Assembly: GCA_006226965.1 (NCBI GenBank)
Contig: SBGQ01000182.1
Coordinates: 1 to 44,985, forward strand
DNA from: a bacterium
GTDB lineage: Bacteria; Bacteroidota; Rhodothermia; Balneolales; M1805
DNA length: 44,985 nt
Reading direction: 5' to 3'
Shown: piece after piece, positions 1 to 8,886 of the stretch
Position numbering within the stretch: the first letter of the stretch is position 1
How the letters are laid out: the number at the start of each line of letters is the position of its first letter
Program-made: the position numbers and the translations under genes
The notes under the pieces: model-generated
Databases searched by the model: none
What the model saw: only the letters and a program-made list of their open reading frames with translations
Told to the model about the DNA's origin: nothing

Positions 1-11
1 TAATGAATTCA

Positions 12-24
12 TTAAGCCTTTTTT
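12..24 (+). terminator. Right arm of a terminator cut by the window edge
   Basis: The first 14 bases form a palindrome (TAATGAATTCATTA), followed directly by AGCCTTTTTTG. The stretch TTAAGCCTTTTTTGTTT also occurs as the right arm and T-run of the complete terminator at 3185-3220. I infer that the left arm lies outside the window and that this ends a plus-strand gene to the left. Confidence 0.4.
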
Positions 25-46
25 GTTTGTAAGAATCTTAAAAAGA

Positions 47-292
47 TTATAAATAGAAGAATACTCTTTTATTAAAAGAATCTTTTCCGCTTTTAACTTT
101 TTTACCGGTCTCGCGGTTATACATGTAAATTACATTTCGCATAGAATTAAGTTCTTTATCCGTAGTGTAATTTACTTCAAGTGCTTGTCCACCTTTTTCT
201 AATTTGTCTAATGCATCAACGAGTGGACGAAATTTTGAAGCACTTTTTTTTGAAACTTTAACCTGAGCGCGGTCAACAAATTTGAACTTCAT
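47..292 (-). CDS. Small basic protein of unknown function (81 aa)
   Basis: I do not recognise this gene. It encodes an 81-residue soluble protein with no signal peptide or membrane segment and many lysines and arginines (a lysine-rich N-terminal stretch, then RETGKKVKSGKDSFNKR near the end). It finishes in a hydrophobic VFFYL tail. The ATG at 292 is followed by codons of normal-looking composition. The downstream minus-strand neighbour is outside the window, and the nearest upstream gene on this strand is the MoxR ATPase, 87 bases away. The charge would fit a nucleic-acid or ribosome partner, but that is a guess. It could also be a spurious ORF, though its length and composition argue mildly for a real gene. 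Confidence 0.5.
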   Translation of the reverse strand: MKFKFVDRAQVKVSKKSASKFRPLVDALDKLEKGGQALEVNYTTDKELNSMRNVIYMYNRETGKKVKSGKDSFNKRVFFYL

Positions 293-379
293 AATGAAAA
301 TTATTTCTGCTAATTAAGATTTTGTTCGCACGAAATATATTTATTTCATTGATTTATCCAAAATACATCATAATGTATG

Positions 380-1381
380 TTAGGGTACAGGTACAGTATT
401 CAGTATAGTTTTTACTATAGATTCTGAAGAAATGTCTTCTGCTTCGGCTTCATAGGTTGGTATAACTCTATGTCTTAAGATGTCTAAAGCAACCATTCGA
501 ACATCCTCAGGTGTTACATACGCTCTGTGTTCCATAAATGCATGAGCACGTGCAGCTAAGTTTAAACTGATTGTTGCACGAGGAGATGCACCAAAAGAGA
601 TTAAATCTTTGAAATCTTTTAATTGATATTTTTCAGGATTTCTTGTGGCTAAAATTAAATCAACAATGTATTTCTCAACTTTTTCATCCATGTAAATGGC
701 GTTGATTACTTTACGTGCTTCAATAATTTTATCAGGTGTAACAACAGGATTGAGTTGTGGTTTTTTACCTGTTCTCGCCATTCTGCGCATAATTTCCAAT
801 TCTTCATCAGCAGTTGGGTAGTCGATATGAATTTTGAGCATAAAACGGTCAACCTGTGCTTCAGGAAGCGGGTAAGTACCTTCTTGTTCAACCGGGTTTT
901 GTGTGGCTAACACTAAAAATGGTTCATCCAAAGGGAACGTTGTTTCGCCGATAGTAACTTGGCGTTCTTGCATCGCTTCAAGTAAAGCTGATTGAACTTT
1001 TGCAGGTGAACGGTTAATCTCATCAGCTAAAATTATGTTCGAAAAAATCGGACCTTTTTTGATTTTGAATTCGCCATCTTTTTGGTTGTAAATCAGAGTT
1101 CCCAATAAATCGGCTGGTAATAAATCCGGTGTAAACTGAATTCGCTGAAAATTTGTACTGATTACTTTCGCTAAAGATGATACAGTAAGCGTTTTAGCTA
1201 AGCCGGGAACACCTTCAAGCAAAACGTGTCCGTCGGCTAACATTCCGATAAGCAGGCGGTCGACCATATAACGTTGTCCGACAATTACTTTATCGAGTTC
1301 GCGATAGATATCATCAATAAATGCAGAAGCTACTTGTATATCTTCTGAGAGCTTTTGCATATCAAAACTATAAGATGACAT
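380..1381 (-). CDS. MoxR-family AAA+ ATPase
   Basis: MoxR ATPases are cytoplasmic AAA+ chaperones that use ATP to mature or activate partner proteins, often together with VWA-domain proteins. The 333-aa length is normal. Visible motifs are a Walker A loop GVPGLAKT (about residues 57-64), Walker B ILADE (117-121), the sensor-1 type ATQNP (159-163) and the EAQVDRF segment (174-180) typical of the family. The C-terminal third carries the helical lid, with the GASPRATI motif. In many Bacteroidota the gene is followed by a DUF58 and VWA/BatA-type cluster; no such genes follow here (only the 81-aa gene), so the partner is unknown. It is divergent from uppP, with 68 bp between the starts. Confidence 0.93.
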   Translation of the reverse strand: MSSYSFDMQKLSEDIQVASAFIDDIYRELDKVIVGQRYMVDRLLIGMLADGHVLLEGVPGLAKTLTVSSLAKVISTNFQRIQFTPDLLPADLLGTLIYNQKDGEFKIKKGPIFSNIILADEINRSPAKVQSALLEAMQERQVTIGETTFPLDEPFLVLATQNPVEQEGTYPLPEAQVDRFMLKIHIDYPTADEELEIMRRMARTGKKPQLNPVVTPDKIIEARKVINAIYMDEKVEKYIVDLILATRNPEKYQLKDFKDLISFGASPRATISLNLAARAHAFMEHRAYVTPEDVRMVALDILRHRVIPTYEAEAEDISSESIVKTILNTVPVP

Positions 1382-1449
1382 GGTAATGAGGTTTAAATGT
1401 TCTTATTTTGGTTCGATTAAATATCAATTTGCCTTAAAGATAAGTTTAA

Positions 1450-2241
1450 ATGAATTTATTGGAAGTATTAATCCTATCAATTATTGAAGGATTAACAGAG
1501 TTTTTACCCGTTTCATCAACCGGACATATGATTTTGGCTAGCGCAGCCATGAATTTGCACGAAAACGAATTCGTAAAAAGTTTCGAAATTGTAATCCAAT
1601 TAGGCGCCATTTTAGCCATTGTGTTAATGTATGCCCCTCGCTTCTTAAAAAGTTTGACGATTTATTGGAAACTGGGTTTTGCGTTTTTCCCAACGGCAGT
1701 AGTGGGACTTTTAGCATACAAGACTATAAAAATGTATTTATTCAATCCGTTTGTAGTGGCAACTTCGCTCATAATCGGTGGAATCATTTTGATATTTATC
1801 GATAAAAAAATTGTCGAATCGAAGAGTGTTGTAGAAGATGTTGAAGACATCAGTTACAAAAGCGCATTTTTTATTGGGTTGATGCAGTGTATTTCGATGA
1901 TTCCCGGTGTTTCGAGAGCTGCCGCAACCATAATTGGCGGTGTGTTTAACGGGTTGAATAAAAAACAAGCAACTGAATTTTCGTTTTTATTAGCGGTTCC
2001 AACCATGTTTGCAGCCGCCGGTTACGATTTGTTAAAAACATCGGCATCGTTTACATCCGAACAATTTGGTTTGTTGGGTATCGGTCTAGTCGTAGCTTTT
2101 ATTTCAGCATGGGGAGCTGTAAAAGTATTCCTCAAATTAGTTGAAAACTATGGATTTAAGCACTTTGGATATTACCGAATTGGTATTGGGGTATTATTTT
2201 TAGTGGCAGCTTATTTTGGATGGATTCACCTGGAAGCATAG
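1450..2241 (+). CDS. uppP: Undecaprenyl-diphosphatase UppP (BacA)
   Basis: This integral inner-membrane enzyme dephosphorylates undecaprenyl pyrophosphate, recycling the lipid carrier for peptidoglycan and other envelope polymers; overproduction gives bacitracin resistance in other species. The 263-aa length matches the family. The two signature regions are present: the N-terminal EGLTEFLPVSSTGH (residues 13-26), with its catalytic Glu-rich motif, and the PGVSR motif (152-156), which lies on the opposite membrane half. About eight hydrophobic segments are visible. A short central charged stretch (118-135) is likely a loop. A weak inverted repeat (AACCTTGT/ACAAGGTT, 2245-2272) follows the stop. 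The gene starts 68 bp from the divergent MoxR gene. Confidence 0.95.
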   Translation: MNLLEVLILSIIEGLTEFLPVSSTGHMILASAAMNLHENEFVKSFEIVIQLGAILAIVLMYAPRFLKSLTIYWKLGFAFFPTAVVGLLAYKTIKMYLFNPFVVATSLIIGGIILIFIDKKIVESKSVVEDVEDISYKSAFFIGLMQCISMIPGVSRAAATIIGGVFNGLNKKQATEFSFLLAVPTMFAAAGYDLLKTSASFTSEQFGLLGIGLVVAFISAWGAVKVFLKLVENYGFKHFGYYRIGIGVLFLVAAYFGWIHLEA

Positions 2242-2270
2242 AATAACCTTGTATAAATAGATACACAAGG

Positions 2271-2301
2271 TTGAACACGAACCAATTTTTCGATACTTTT
2301 G
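2271..2301 (+). promoter_or_regulatory. Bacteroidota-type promoter of nuoJK
   Basis: TTG at 2271-2273 is followed after 20 nt by TACTTTTG at 2294-2301, an exact TAnnTTTG -7 element. Transcription would start near 2307, giving a leader of about 20 nt before the nuoJ ATG at 2328, with GAAGGA as a possible ribosome-binding site. Confidence 0.7.
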
Positions 2302-2327
2302 CACGCGTTTAAATAGAAGGAATTTCA

Positions 2328-2840
2328 ATGGCAGAATATCTTTTCATTTTATTAGCCACTATTGCAATCGGCGCAGCTTTAGCGATGATTGTTAGTAAAA
2401 ATGCAGTAAATAGTGCGCTTTTTCTGGTTATGAATATGATTTCACTTGCCGGGGTTTATATGTTGCTCAATGCTCAGTACCTCGCAGTAATTCAGGTTTT
2501 GGTTTATGCCGGTGCAATCATGGTATTATTTTTATTCGTGATTATGCTTTTAAATCAAGAAGACGAACAAGGATTATTTGATAAAATTAGTTTTAAATAT
2601 CTGTTTTCTGCGTTGCTGTCCTTTGTGTTATTGGCACAAGTAGTTTATATGATTATGCACTGGACCGGTGCAACTATGACTATAGCTCAAACATCTTCTG
2701 AAATCGGAACAGTAGAATCTCTTGGTAAAGTAATCTTTACTGAATATTTACTTCCTTTTGAAGTGACAGGGATTTTATTAACTGCTGCGGTAGTTGGTGC
2801 ATTAGTGATAGCAAACAAAAAAGCTAATTCTTCAAAATAA
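2328..2840 (+). CDS. nuoJ: NADH-quinone oxidoreductase subunit J
   Basis: NuoJ is a polytopic subunit of the membrane arm of complex I, next to NuoK and NuoH in the proton-translocation path. The 170-aa protein has five hydrophobic segments. It carries the family's central signature around residues 50-75 ([20 protein letters not shown], with the conserved Tyr and the Gly-Ala of the flexible helix). It is the first gene after its own promoter. nuoK follows after an 11-nt gap, so the two are co-transcribed. Subunits A to I are not in this window, so the nuo genes are split between at least two loci or continue elsewhere in the genome. Confidence 0.95.
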   Translation: MAEYLFILLATIAIGAALAMIVSKNAVNSALFLVMNMISLAGVYMLLNAQYLAVIQVLVYAGAIMVLFLFVIMLLNQEDEQGLFDKISFKYLFSALLSFVLLAQVVYMIMHWTGATMTIAQTSSEIGTVESLGKVIFTEYLLPFEVTGILLTAAVVGALVIANKKANSSK

Positions 2841-2851
2841 GGTTTACGGCA

Positions 2852-3154
2852 ATGATGACATTAAATTGGTATTTAGCTTTAAGTGCAGTTTTATTTACGA
2901 TTGGTACACTTGGCGTATTAATCAGAAAAAATGCGATTGTATTGTTTATGAGTGTTGAGTTAATGCTTAATGCGGTAAATCTTACATTGATTGCATTCAG
3001 TGCACATTTGGGTGATTCAACCGGGCAAATTCTGGTGTTCTTCTCGTTATGTGTGGCAGCAGCAGAAGCCGTTGTTGGTCTTGCAATTATCATCGCAATC
3101 TTCCGTAATAATCTTATGGTTGATATTTCTAAAATCAACTTATTACGCTGGTAA
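2852..3154 (+). CDS. nuoK: NADH-quinone oxidoreductase subunit K
   Basis: This is a small three-helix subunit of the complex I membrane arm, related to MrpC of multisubunit Na+/H+ antiporters. At 100 aa it has the canonical length. The two membrane glutamates essential in the family are in place: E36 in SVELMLN and E72 in AAEAVVG. There are two adjacent ATG codons at the start (2852 and 2855); either could be used. It ends the first nuo transcription unit: a strong terminator follows 30 nt downstream, which is unusual because nuoK is normally followed directly by nuoL. Confidence 0.96.
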   Translation: MMTLNWYLALSAVLFTIGTLGVLIRKNAIVLFMSVELMLNAVNLTLIAFSAHLGDSTGQILVFFSLCVAAAEAVVGLAIIIAIFRNNLMVDISKINLLRW

Positions 3155-3184
3155 TAGAATACATTATAAGTCCGTTAATCGGCG

Positions 3185-3220
3185 AAAGGCTTAAGGTGAA
3201 AAACCCTTAAGCCTTTTTTG
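3185..3220 (+). terminator. Rho-independent terminator after nuoK
   Basis: A perfect 12-bp stem (AAAGGCTTAAGG at 3185-3196 with CCTTAAGCCTTT at 3205-3216) has an 8-nt loop and a T-run. It separates nuoJK transcriptionally from nuoLMN. Confidence 0.9.
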
Positions 3221-3256
3221 TTTACAATGGTTTTTCGGCGTTTAGCTTAAAATGAT

Positions 3257-3562
3257 GATTGATTTACTATGACGAGGCGTGATTAGCAGATTGAATAACT
3301 CTATTTAATCAAATATTAGGTACATATTAAAACAACTGCTTGTCGAATTCTATTTAGGAGTGGATTTAAGTATGGGGTCTAGTTGGCTAGAGCTAGTTTA
3401 GAAACCAACTGGGAAATAGGTAAGATTTATACTAGAGCCGTTTTAATAGTAAACTCAATATGAAATAAAATTAAATGCTTCCTTTTATCTCATGTGGACT
3501 TTTTTTCTGATAGATGAGTAAAACCTTACCACGTCAAACTATCATGATTTTGTAAATCAATC
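3257..3562. repeat. 306-bp spacer segment bounded by an 11-bp inverted repeat
   Basis: This segment fills most of the 469-base stretch between nuoK and the antiporter gene. GATTGATTTAC at 3257-3267 reappears inverted as GTAAATCAATC at 3552-3562. Between the two I see no convincing gene. There is a smaller inverted repeat (AGTTGG 3381-3386 / CCAACT 3405-3410) enclosing CTAGAGCTAG, and a 26-codon open stretch. No direct target duplication flanks the ends. It may be a small non-autonomous element or a decayed insertion; chance pairing of an 11-mer in AT-rich DNA is not excluded. Confidence 0.35.
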
Positions 3563-3569
3563 CAATAAA

Positions 3570-3599
3570 AAAGGGTTCACAGTTTCCTGCGAACCCTTT
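3570..3599 (-). terminator. Terminator of the nhaD gene
   Basis: On the minus strand, AAAGGGTTCGCAG pairs with CTGTGAACCCTTT (one G-T pair) around a GAAA tetraloop, then a T-run. It lies 24 nt beyond the antiporter stop codon. Confidence 0.88.
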
Positions 3600-3623
3600 C
3601 AAAAATGATTTTAGCGACTAGAT

Positions 3624-5033
3624 TTAGATAAATATGATAGTCACTAAGAAGAATAAAGGAATCAAGATTGCTACCGACCAGCCCATATATCCTAAGAAGG
3701 AAGGCATTTTGATATCAGATGTTTCTGCGATGGATTTTACCATGAAGTTTGGCGCATTACCGATGTAAGTCATAGCTCCCATAAATACCGCACCACTTGA
3801 AATAGCCATCAAAGTATGTGACATGTCAGTCATTAGGTGCTCAACATTTATTGCACCACCTGCAGTGTTAAAGAAGACTAAATAGGTTGGGGCATTATCT
3901 AGGAAAGAGGACAAGAGACCTGTTACCCAGAAATACATGTCGTTATTTGCAGTTCCGTCTGCATTGGTAACCAAATTAACTATTGCGCCGAGAGCGCCGT
4001 CTTTTCCTACTTTTAAAATGGCTATTGCAGGGATAATCGTTACAAAAATTCCCGCGAACAGCTTTCCAACTTCCATAATCGGAAACCAATCAAAACCATT
4101 TGCCTCGCGTGAAGCTTTTGAAGTCGTTTTGATACTGATAAAAGTTAATACCAATAAGAAAATATCTCGTAATATGTTTTGGATAGGTAAATGGATACTG
4201 CCAAAGTGGACTTCACCTAAATGAACAAATCCACTAAATAAAACGGAACCGATTACACCGAGCAGTAAGAATAAATTGTGTCCGCCATCTATGCCTAATT
4301 TTTCACCATTTTCAGTAGAAGGAGGAGTGTTTTCTTCTTTTTTATAGAAATAGGAGTCCATTATGAAGAAAATGACCAACAGACAAATTACCAGAAAAGA
4401 CATTTCAACTAATAAATGACTTGTTGTCCAGAAGAAATGAACCCCTTGTAAAAAGCCTAAGAATAATGGAGGATCCCCGAGTGGAGTTAATGAACCGCCA
4501 ATGTTGGCGACTAAGAAGATGAAGAAAATAATGATGTGAACTTTATTTTTTCTCCATGAGTTCGCACGAATTAACGGACGAATAAGCAACATAGCAGCTC
4601 CGGTTGTTCCCATCCACGATGCTAATAATGTTCCGATTAGTAAAATCAGCGTGTTGAGTTTTGGCGAGCCGACCATGTCGCCTTTTAATCGGACACCACC
4701 TGCAATGGTAAAAAGAGCTAATAGAAGTATAATAAACGGGAAGTATTCAAGCAGATAAACATGAGATACTTCATAAAAAGCTACAGAAAAGCCAAAGTTT
4801 ATAATCATCGGTACAAGCAGAAGCGCAGCCCAAAAAGCAGAAACTTTGCCGAAATGATGATGCCAAAAATCAGGAGCAAATAAAGGGAAAAGGGCAATCG
4901 ATAATAAAATTCCTGCAAATGGAATAGCCCAAAGCAGATTTAATTCACTACCGTTGATGCCGTGACCTTCAGCAGCAAACGCCTGCATGAAGGGTAAAAG
5001 TGCAGCAGCAACAGTTAACAACATTTTTTTCAT
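3624..5033 (-). CDS. nhaD: NhaD-type Na+/H+ antiporter (CitMHS_2 family)
   Basis: This is a polytopic inner-membrane antiporter of the ion-transporter superfamily that exchanges Na+ (or Li+) for protons. The best-conserved stretch is LVANIGGSLTPLGDPPLFLG near the middle, with a second half-repeat SSFLDNAPTYLVFF; both are typical of NhaD and arsenite/citrate-permease relatives. I start it at the ATG at 5033 because this gives a signal-like N-terminus (MKKMLLTVAAALLPFMQAFA), about 469 aa in all; a longer version from 5093 would put 20 polar residues in front of it. It lies antisense between nuoK and nuoL. Substrate choice (Na+/H+ rather than citrate) is inferred from family knowledge. No clear promoter was seen. 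Confidence 0.87.
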   Translation of the reverse strand: MKKMLLTVAAALLPFMQAFAAEGHGINGSELNLLWAIPFAGILLSIALFPLFAPDFWHHHFGKVSAFWAALLLVPMIINFGFSVAFYEVSHVYLLEYFPFIILLLALFTIAGGVRLKGDMVGSPKLNTLILLIGTLLASWMGTTGAAMLLIRPLIRANSWRKNKVHIIIFFIFLVANIGGSLTPLGDPPLFLGFLQGVHFFWTTSHLLVEMSFLVICLLVIFFIMDSYFYKKEENTPPSTENGEKLGIDGGHNLFLLLGVIGSVLFSGFVHLGEVHFGSIHLPIQNILRDIFLLVLTFISIKTTSKASREANGFDWFPIMEVGKLFAGIFVTIIPAIAILKVGKDGALGAIVNLVTNADGTANNDMYFWVTGLLSSFLDNAPTYLVFFNTAGGAINVEHLMTDMSHTLMAISSGAVFMGAMTYIGNAPNFMVKSIAETSDIKMPSFLGYMGWSVAILIPLFFLVTIIFI

Positions 5034-5173
5034 AAAGAATGAGGGTTGATCAATAATGTTCTGTTTTGATTCCCTGAAAATAAACGATTTCACATTAATG
5101 AGGAATTAAAAGGGTGTTAAAATGAATCATGCGATTATGATGTATTTACACTTTATGTTCACATCAATTTTTG

Positions 5174-5181
5174 TATCTTTG
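5174..5181 (+). promoter_or_regulatory. -7 element of the nuoLMN operon promoter
   Basis: TATCTTTG matches TAnnTTTG exactly. A weaker TTTATG (5152-5157) sits at about the right distance upstream. The predicted start near 5187 gives a leader of roughly 85 nt before nuoL. Confidence 0.6.
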
Positions 5182-5271
5182 TCGCCTGAATTAGGCCTCT
5201 AACCAGCGTCTAATTCGCATAAGTCTATGTAGAAGTACACATTTAACGGTTCTAACTAAAGCTCCGGCTCA

Positions 5272-7275
5272 ATGGATCTAGATCTTACCGCATCACTAAT
5301 TATCGCAACTCCACTCGCGGGATTTCTCCTGAACGGGTTAGCTGGGTTGTTCTTTCCATCATACAGAAAATTAAAAACGGTTATTGGAAGCATTGCAACA
5401 CTTGCCGTCGCGATTCCATTTTTACTTGTAGTAAACGTTTTTTTACAAACTACTCCCGACGCTGGAGCACAAGTTGTACGATTGTTCACTTGGATTCAAG
5501 CGGGAGATTTCACTTCGGAGTTTGCATACCGATTTGATCAACTTTCATTAATCATGGGCATGGTTGTAACAGGGGTGGGTTCGCTCATTCATATTTACTC
5601 CATGGGGTACATGAAAGATGATGAAGGGTATTACAAATTTTTCGCTTATCTGAACTTATTCATCTTTATGATGATGAATTTAGTGATGGGTAATAACCTG
5701 CTTCTATTATTCTTGGGTTGGGAAGGCGTGGGCGTTAGCTCATACTTACTCATTGGGTTCTGGTATCAGGATCAGGAAAAAGCAGCTGCTGGTATGAAAG
5801 CTTTTGTTTACAACCGTGTAGGGGACTTTGCTTTCTTGATTGCCATGTTCATGACTTTTCAAACTATTGGAAGCTTAGATTTTGATGTTATTATCAATAA
5901 TCTGGATAAAATTCCTGGTGACTATAAATTCTGGATTGCATTCTTAATGTTTGTCGGTGCAACCGGTAAATCAGCGCAGCTACCGTTATTTGTTTGGTTA
6001 CCGGATGCGATGGCTGGTCCGACTCCTGTTTCAGCTTTAATCCATGCTGCAACGATGGTTACCTCAGGTATCTATTTAATTGCCAGAATGTCTTTCTTAT
6101 ATGTATTTGTGCCAGAAGTGATGATTATTGTTGCCGTTGTAGGTGCTGTGACAGCTATTGTAGCTGCATCAATTGCTATTACTCAGCAGGATATCAAAAA
6201 AGTATTGGCTTATTCTACGGTATCCCAGCTTGGCTATATGTTCCTTGCATTGGGTTCAGGTGGATTTATCGCAGCTATTTTCCACGTAGTAACTCACGCT
6301 TTCTTTAAAGCTTGTTTATTCTTGGGTTCAGGTTCAGTAATTCATGCCATGCATCATGTGGAGCACGAATTGCATCATCATGGAAAACATGCTCATTTCG
6401 ATCCTCAGGATATGCGTTTTATGGGCGGTTTGAGAAAATATATGCCTAGTACATATATCACATTTTTAGTAGCAACAATCGCTATTGCCGGTATTCCGCC
6501 TTTGGCTGGATTCTTTTCAAAAGATGAGATTTTAGCTTTTGTATTTAATGCATCTAATGTGGTTGAAGGTGCAAGTGCTTTATACATTGCTCTTTGGGGA
6601 ATTGGCATAGTAACCGCTTTGATGACGGCTTTCTACATGTTCCGATTAACTTTTACCACATTTCATGGCGAGTTTAAACTTCCAAAGAAAGTAAAAGGTG
6701 CAGAAGATTCTGAGAAATACTTACATGAAAGTCCAATTACAATGACTTTGCCATTGTGGGTCTTAGGAATCCTTTCTCTTGTCGGCGGTTTCATGGGTAT
6801 TCCTGATTTTATTGTACATCACGGCAATTGGTTACATCATTGGTTAGAAGGTGTTACTGCTCATTTTGAGTTTAACCTGTCTCACTCAATGGAATGGATT
6901 TTATTGTCAGTTTCAGTTGTGATTGCCGTTACTGGTGTAAGCATCGCTTATTTCATGTACTTCAAAGGTGATCCTGATACTTCTGATGCTGCAGTTGCAA
7001 AACGTTTTGGTTCATTCTATCAGGTTTGGTCTGAAAAATACCGTTTGGATGAATTTTACGAAGGTTATATAGCAAACCCGGTGGTTCGTTTCTCTGATAA
7101 AGTATTAGCTGTTTTCGATATGAAAGTAGTGGATGGTTTTGTGAATTTAGTTGCAGGAATCGTGCGATTGTCAGGTAGCTTACTCAGATATGTTCAAACC
7201 GGTCTAACAAGCAGCTATGCATTCATGCTTGTTCTTGGTGTTGTTTTAGTAATTGGAATCATCGTTTTTAGTTAA
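5272..7275 (+). CDS. nuoL: NADH-quinone oxidoreductase subunit L
   Basis: This is the largest antiporter-like subunit of complex I, at the distal end of the membrane arm, with a long C-terminal lateral helix. At 667 aa it is in the upper normal range. Key proton-channel residues are recognisable: E151 in GWEGVGVSSYLL, K233 in TGKSAQLPLF and H258 in ALIHAATMV. A histidine-rich insert (HAMHHVEHELHHHGKHAHFD, about residues 361-380) sits in a loop between helices. The C-terminal part (about 530-667) has the long amphipathic segment and final anchor helix expected of NuoL. nuoM begins 12 nt after the stop, in the same operon. Confidence 0.96.
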   Translation: MDLDLTASLIIATPLAGFLLNGLAGLFFPSYRKLKTVIGSIATLAVAIPFLLVVNVFLQTTPDAGAQVVRLFTWIQAGDFTSEFAYRFDQLSLIMGMVVTGVGSLIHIYSMGYMKDDEGYYKFFAYLNLFIFMMMNLVMGNNLLLLFLGWEGVGVSSYLLIGFWYQDQEKAAAGMKAFVYNRVGDFAFLIAMFMTFQTIGSLDFDVIINNLDKIPGDYKFWIAFLMFVGATGKSAQLPLFVWLPDAMAGPTPVSALIHAATMVTSGIYLIARMSFLYVFVPEVMIIVAVVGAVTAIVAASIAITQQDIKKVLAYSTVSQLGYMFLALGSGGFIAAIFHVVTHAFFKACLFLGSGSVIHAMHHVEHELHHHGKHAHFDPQDMRFMGGLRKYMPSTYITFLVATIAIAGIPPLAGFFSKDEILAFVFNASNVVEGASALYIALWGIGIVTALMTAFYMFRLTFTTFHGEFKLPKKVKGAEDSEKYLHESPITMTLPLWVLGILSLVGGFMGIPDFIVHHGNWLHHWLEGVTAHFEFNLSHSMEWILLSVSVVIAVTGVSIAYFMYFKGDPDTSDAAVAKRFGSFYQVWSEKYRLDEFYEGYIANPVVRFSDKVLAVFDMKVVDGFVNLVAGIVRLSGSLLRYVQTGLTSSYAFMLVLGVVLVIGIIVFS

Positions 7276-7287
7276 TCGGATCAATAC

Positions 7288-8886
7288 ATGGATACCTTAT
7301 TAAATCTTACCATATTCTTACCGATTTTAGGCCTTTTAGGAGTTTTGGTTGTACGCAACGAAAACTTAGTTAAATGGATTAGTTTAGTTGTTACAACGGC
7401 TACATTTATTATCTCTTTACCCTTAATGCTGAACTTTAATTCAGCGTCTTCAGAAACAGCTCAATTTGTATTTGAATCAGGTTCTTGGTTACCCGGTTTA
7501 GACGTGAAGTATATCGTTGGTCTAGATGGACTTAGCCTGTTACTGTTTATGTTGACAACGTTTATCGGGCCGATTGTAGTTATTTCTGCTTGGCACTCCG
7601 TTGAAAAGCACGTAACCGGGTTTTATGCGATGTTGCTCATTCTTGAAACTGCATCTTTAGGCGTGTTTGCAAGTTTGGACTTATTCATGTTCTACATTTT
7701 CTTTGAATTGAGCTTAATTCCGATGTACTTCTTAATCGGTATTTGGGGTGGAAAAGGTAGAATTGAAGCCACATTAAAATTCTTTATTTACACATTAGTC
7801 GGTTCTTTAATCATGTTAGTTGCGCTTATCTACTTAGGATATGATGCAGGAAATGTAGTGAACGGCGGAGTGTTTACAACTGATTGGAGATTATTGTCTT
7901 CATCTGCTTATATGATAGATCTAGGAGTACAGACCTATCTTTTCTTTGCCTTTGCATTAGCATTTTGTATTAAAGTTCCATTATTCCCATTCCACACTTG
8001 GTTGCCTTATGCCCACACAGAAGCCCCGACCGCAGGTTCTGTAGTATTAGCTGCCATTATGTTAAAAATGGGTACATATGGTTTACTCAGAGTATTACTG
8101 CCAATTTTCCCTAATGCTACCTATGAATTTGCACCCTACTTTGGTGTACTTGCCGTAATTGGAATTATCTATGGGGCATTGGTAGCTATGGTTCAGAAAG
8201 ATGTTAAAAAGCTGGTTGCTTATTCATCTGTTTCCCACCTCGGTTTTGTTGTATTGGGCGTTTTCGCATTAAATACAGTTGCTATACAAGGCGCAATTCT
8301 TCAAATGGTAAATCATGGCTTATCAACTGGGGCATTGTTCCTTATTGTAGGTATGATTTATGATCGTCGCCATACTCGTATGATTAGTGATTTTGGTGGA
8401 ATTTCAAGTGTAATGCCAGTATTTGCAGTTATGTTTATGATTGCAACGATGGCTTCAATCGGATTGCCGGGATTAAACGGATTCGTTGGTGAGTTTTTAA
8501 TTTTAAACGGAAGTTTTCAATCTGAAGCATTGAACAGTTCCTGGTTTACAATTATTTCAACAAGCGGAGTTATTTTAGCAGCCGTATATATGTTGTGGAT
8601 GTTCAGACGAGTAATGTTTGGCTCGGTTGTACATGAAGCAAATAAATCTTTGGTTGATTTGAATGCTCGTGAAATTGGTTTATTGGTTCCGCTGATGTTA
8701 GCTATGTTCTGGATTGGCTTTTATCCATCAGCGTTCACCAAATACTCTGAAAAACAAGTAAATGTATTATTACAGGAAAGTATCATCAAAAAAGAGAAAA
8801 CAGTACAAGTGTTTTCTGCTCAATCTACTGATTGGGTGAAAAATGTATATGAGCTTTCTGAAAACCTTGAAGTTTCAGAGAAATAG
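7288..8886 (+). CDS. nuoM: NADH-quinone oxidoreductase subunit M
   Basis: This antiporter-like subunit of the complex I membrane arm has 532 aa and about 14 helices. Visible family residues are E140 in FFELSLIPMYFLIGIWG, K229 in FCIKVPLFPFHTWLP and K260 in IMLKMGTYG, which correspond to the proton-path Glu and Lys positions of NuoM. The C-terminus has a polar tail of about 45 residues (KKEKTVQVF and onward) beyond the last helix, somewhat longer than in many homologues. The stop codon overlaps the GTG start of the pterin-dehydratase-like gene by one base, suggesting translational coupling. Confidence 0.96.
   Translation: MDTLLNLTIFLPILGLLGVLVVRNENLVKWISLVVTTATFIISLPLMLNFNSASSETAQFVFESGSWLPGLDVKYIVGLDGLSLLLFMLTTFIGPIVVISAWHSVEKHVTGFYAMLLILETASLGVFASLDLFMFYIFFELSLIPMYFLIGIWGGKGRIEATLKFFIYTLVGSLIMLVALIYLGYDAGNVVNGGVFTTDWRLLSSSAYMIDLGVQTYLFFAFALAFCIKVPLFPFHTWLPYAHTEAPTAGSVVLAAIMLKMGTYGLLRVLLPIFPNATYEFAPYFGVLAVIGIIYGALVAMVQKDVKKLVAYSSVSHLGFVVLGVFALNTVAIQGAILQMVNHGLSTGALFLIVGMIYDRRHTRMISDFGGISSVMPVFAVMFMIATMASIGLPGLNGFVGEFLILNGSFQSEALNSSWFTIISTSGVILAAVYMLWMFRRVMFGSVVHEANKSLVDLNAREIGLLVPLMLAMFWIGFYPSAFTKYSEKQVNVLLQESIIKKEKTVQVFSAQSTDWVKNVYELSENLEVSEK

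Noticed and set aside
2245-2272. Inverted repeat AACCTTGT/ACAAGGTT after uppP
   Set aside because: Only 8 pairs with a 12-nt loop and no T-run; it also overlaps the -33 element of nuoJ. Not a convincing terminator.
3383-3463. A 26-codon stretch in the spacer reading ...ASLETNWEIGKIY..., reminiscent of the WxIGK motif at the start of YhcG/DUF1016 nucleases
   Set aside because: Too short, preceded at once by a stop codon, and no flanking frames continue the family. It may be chance.
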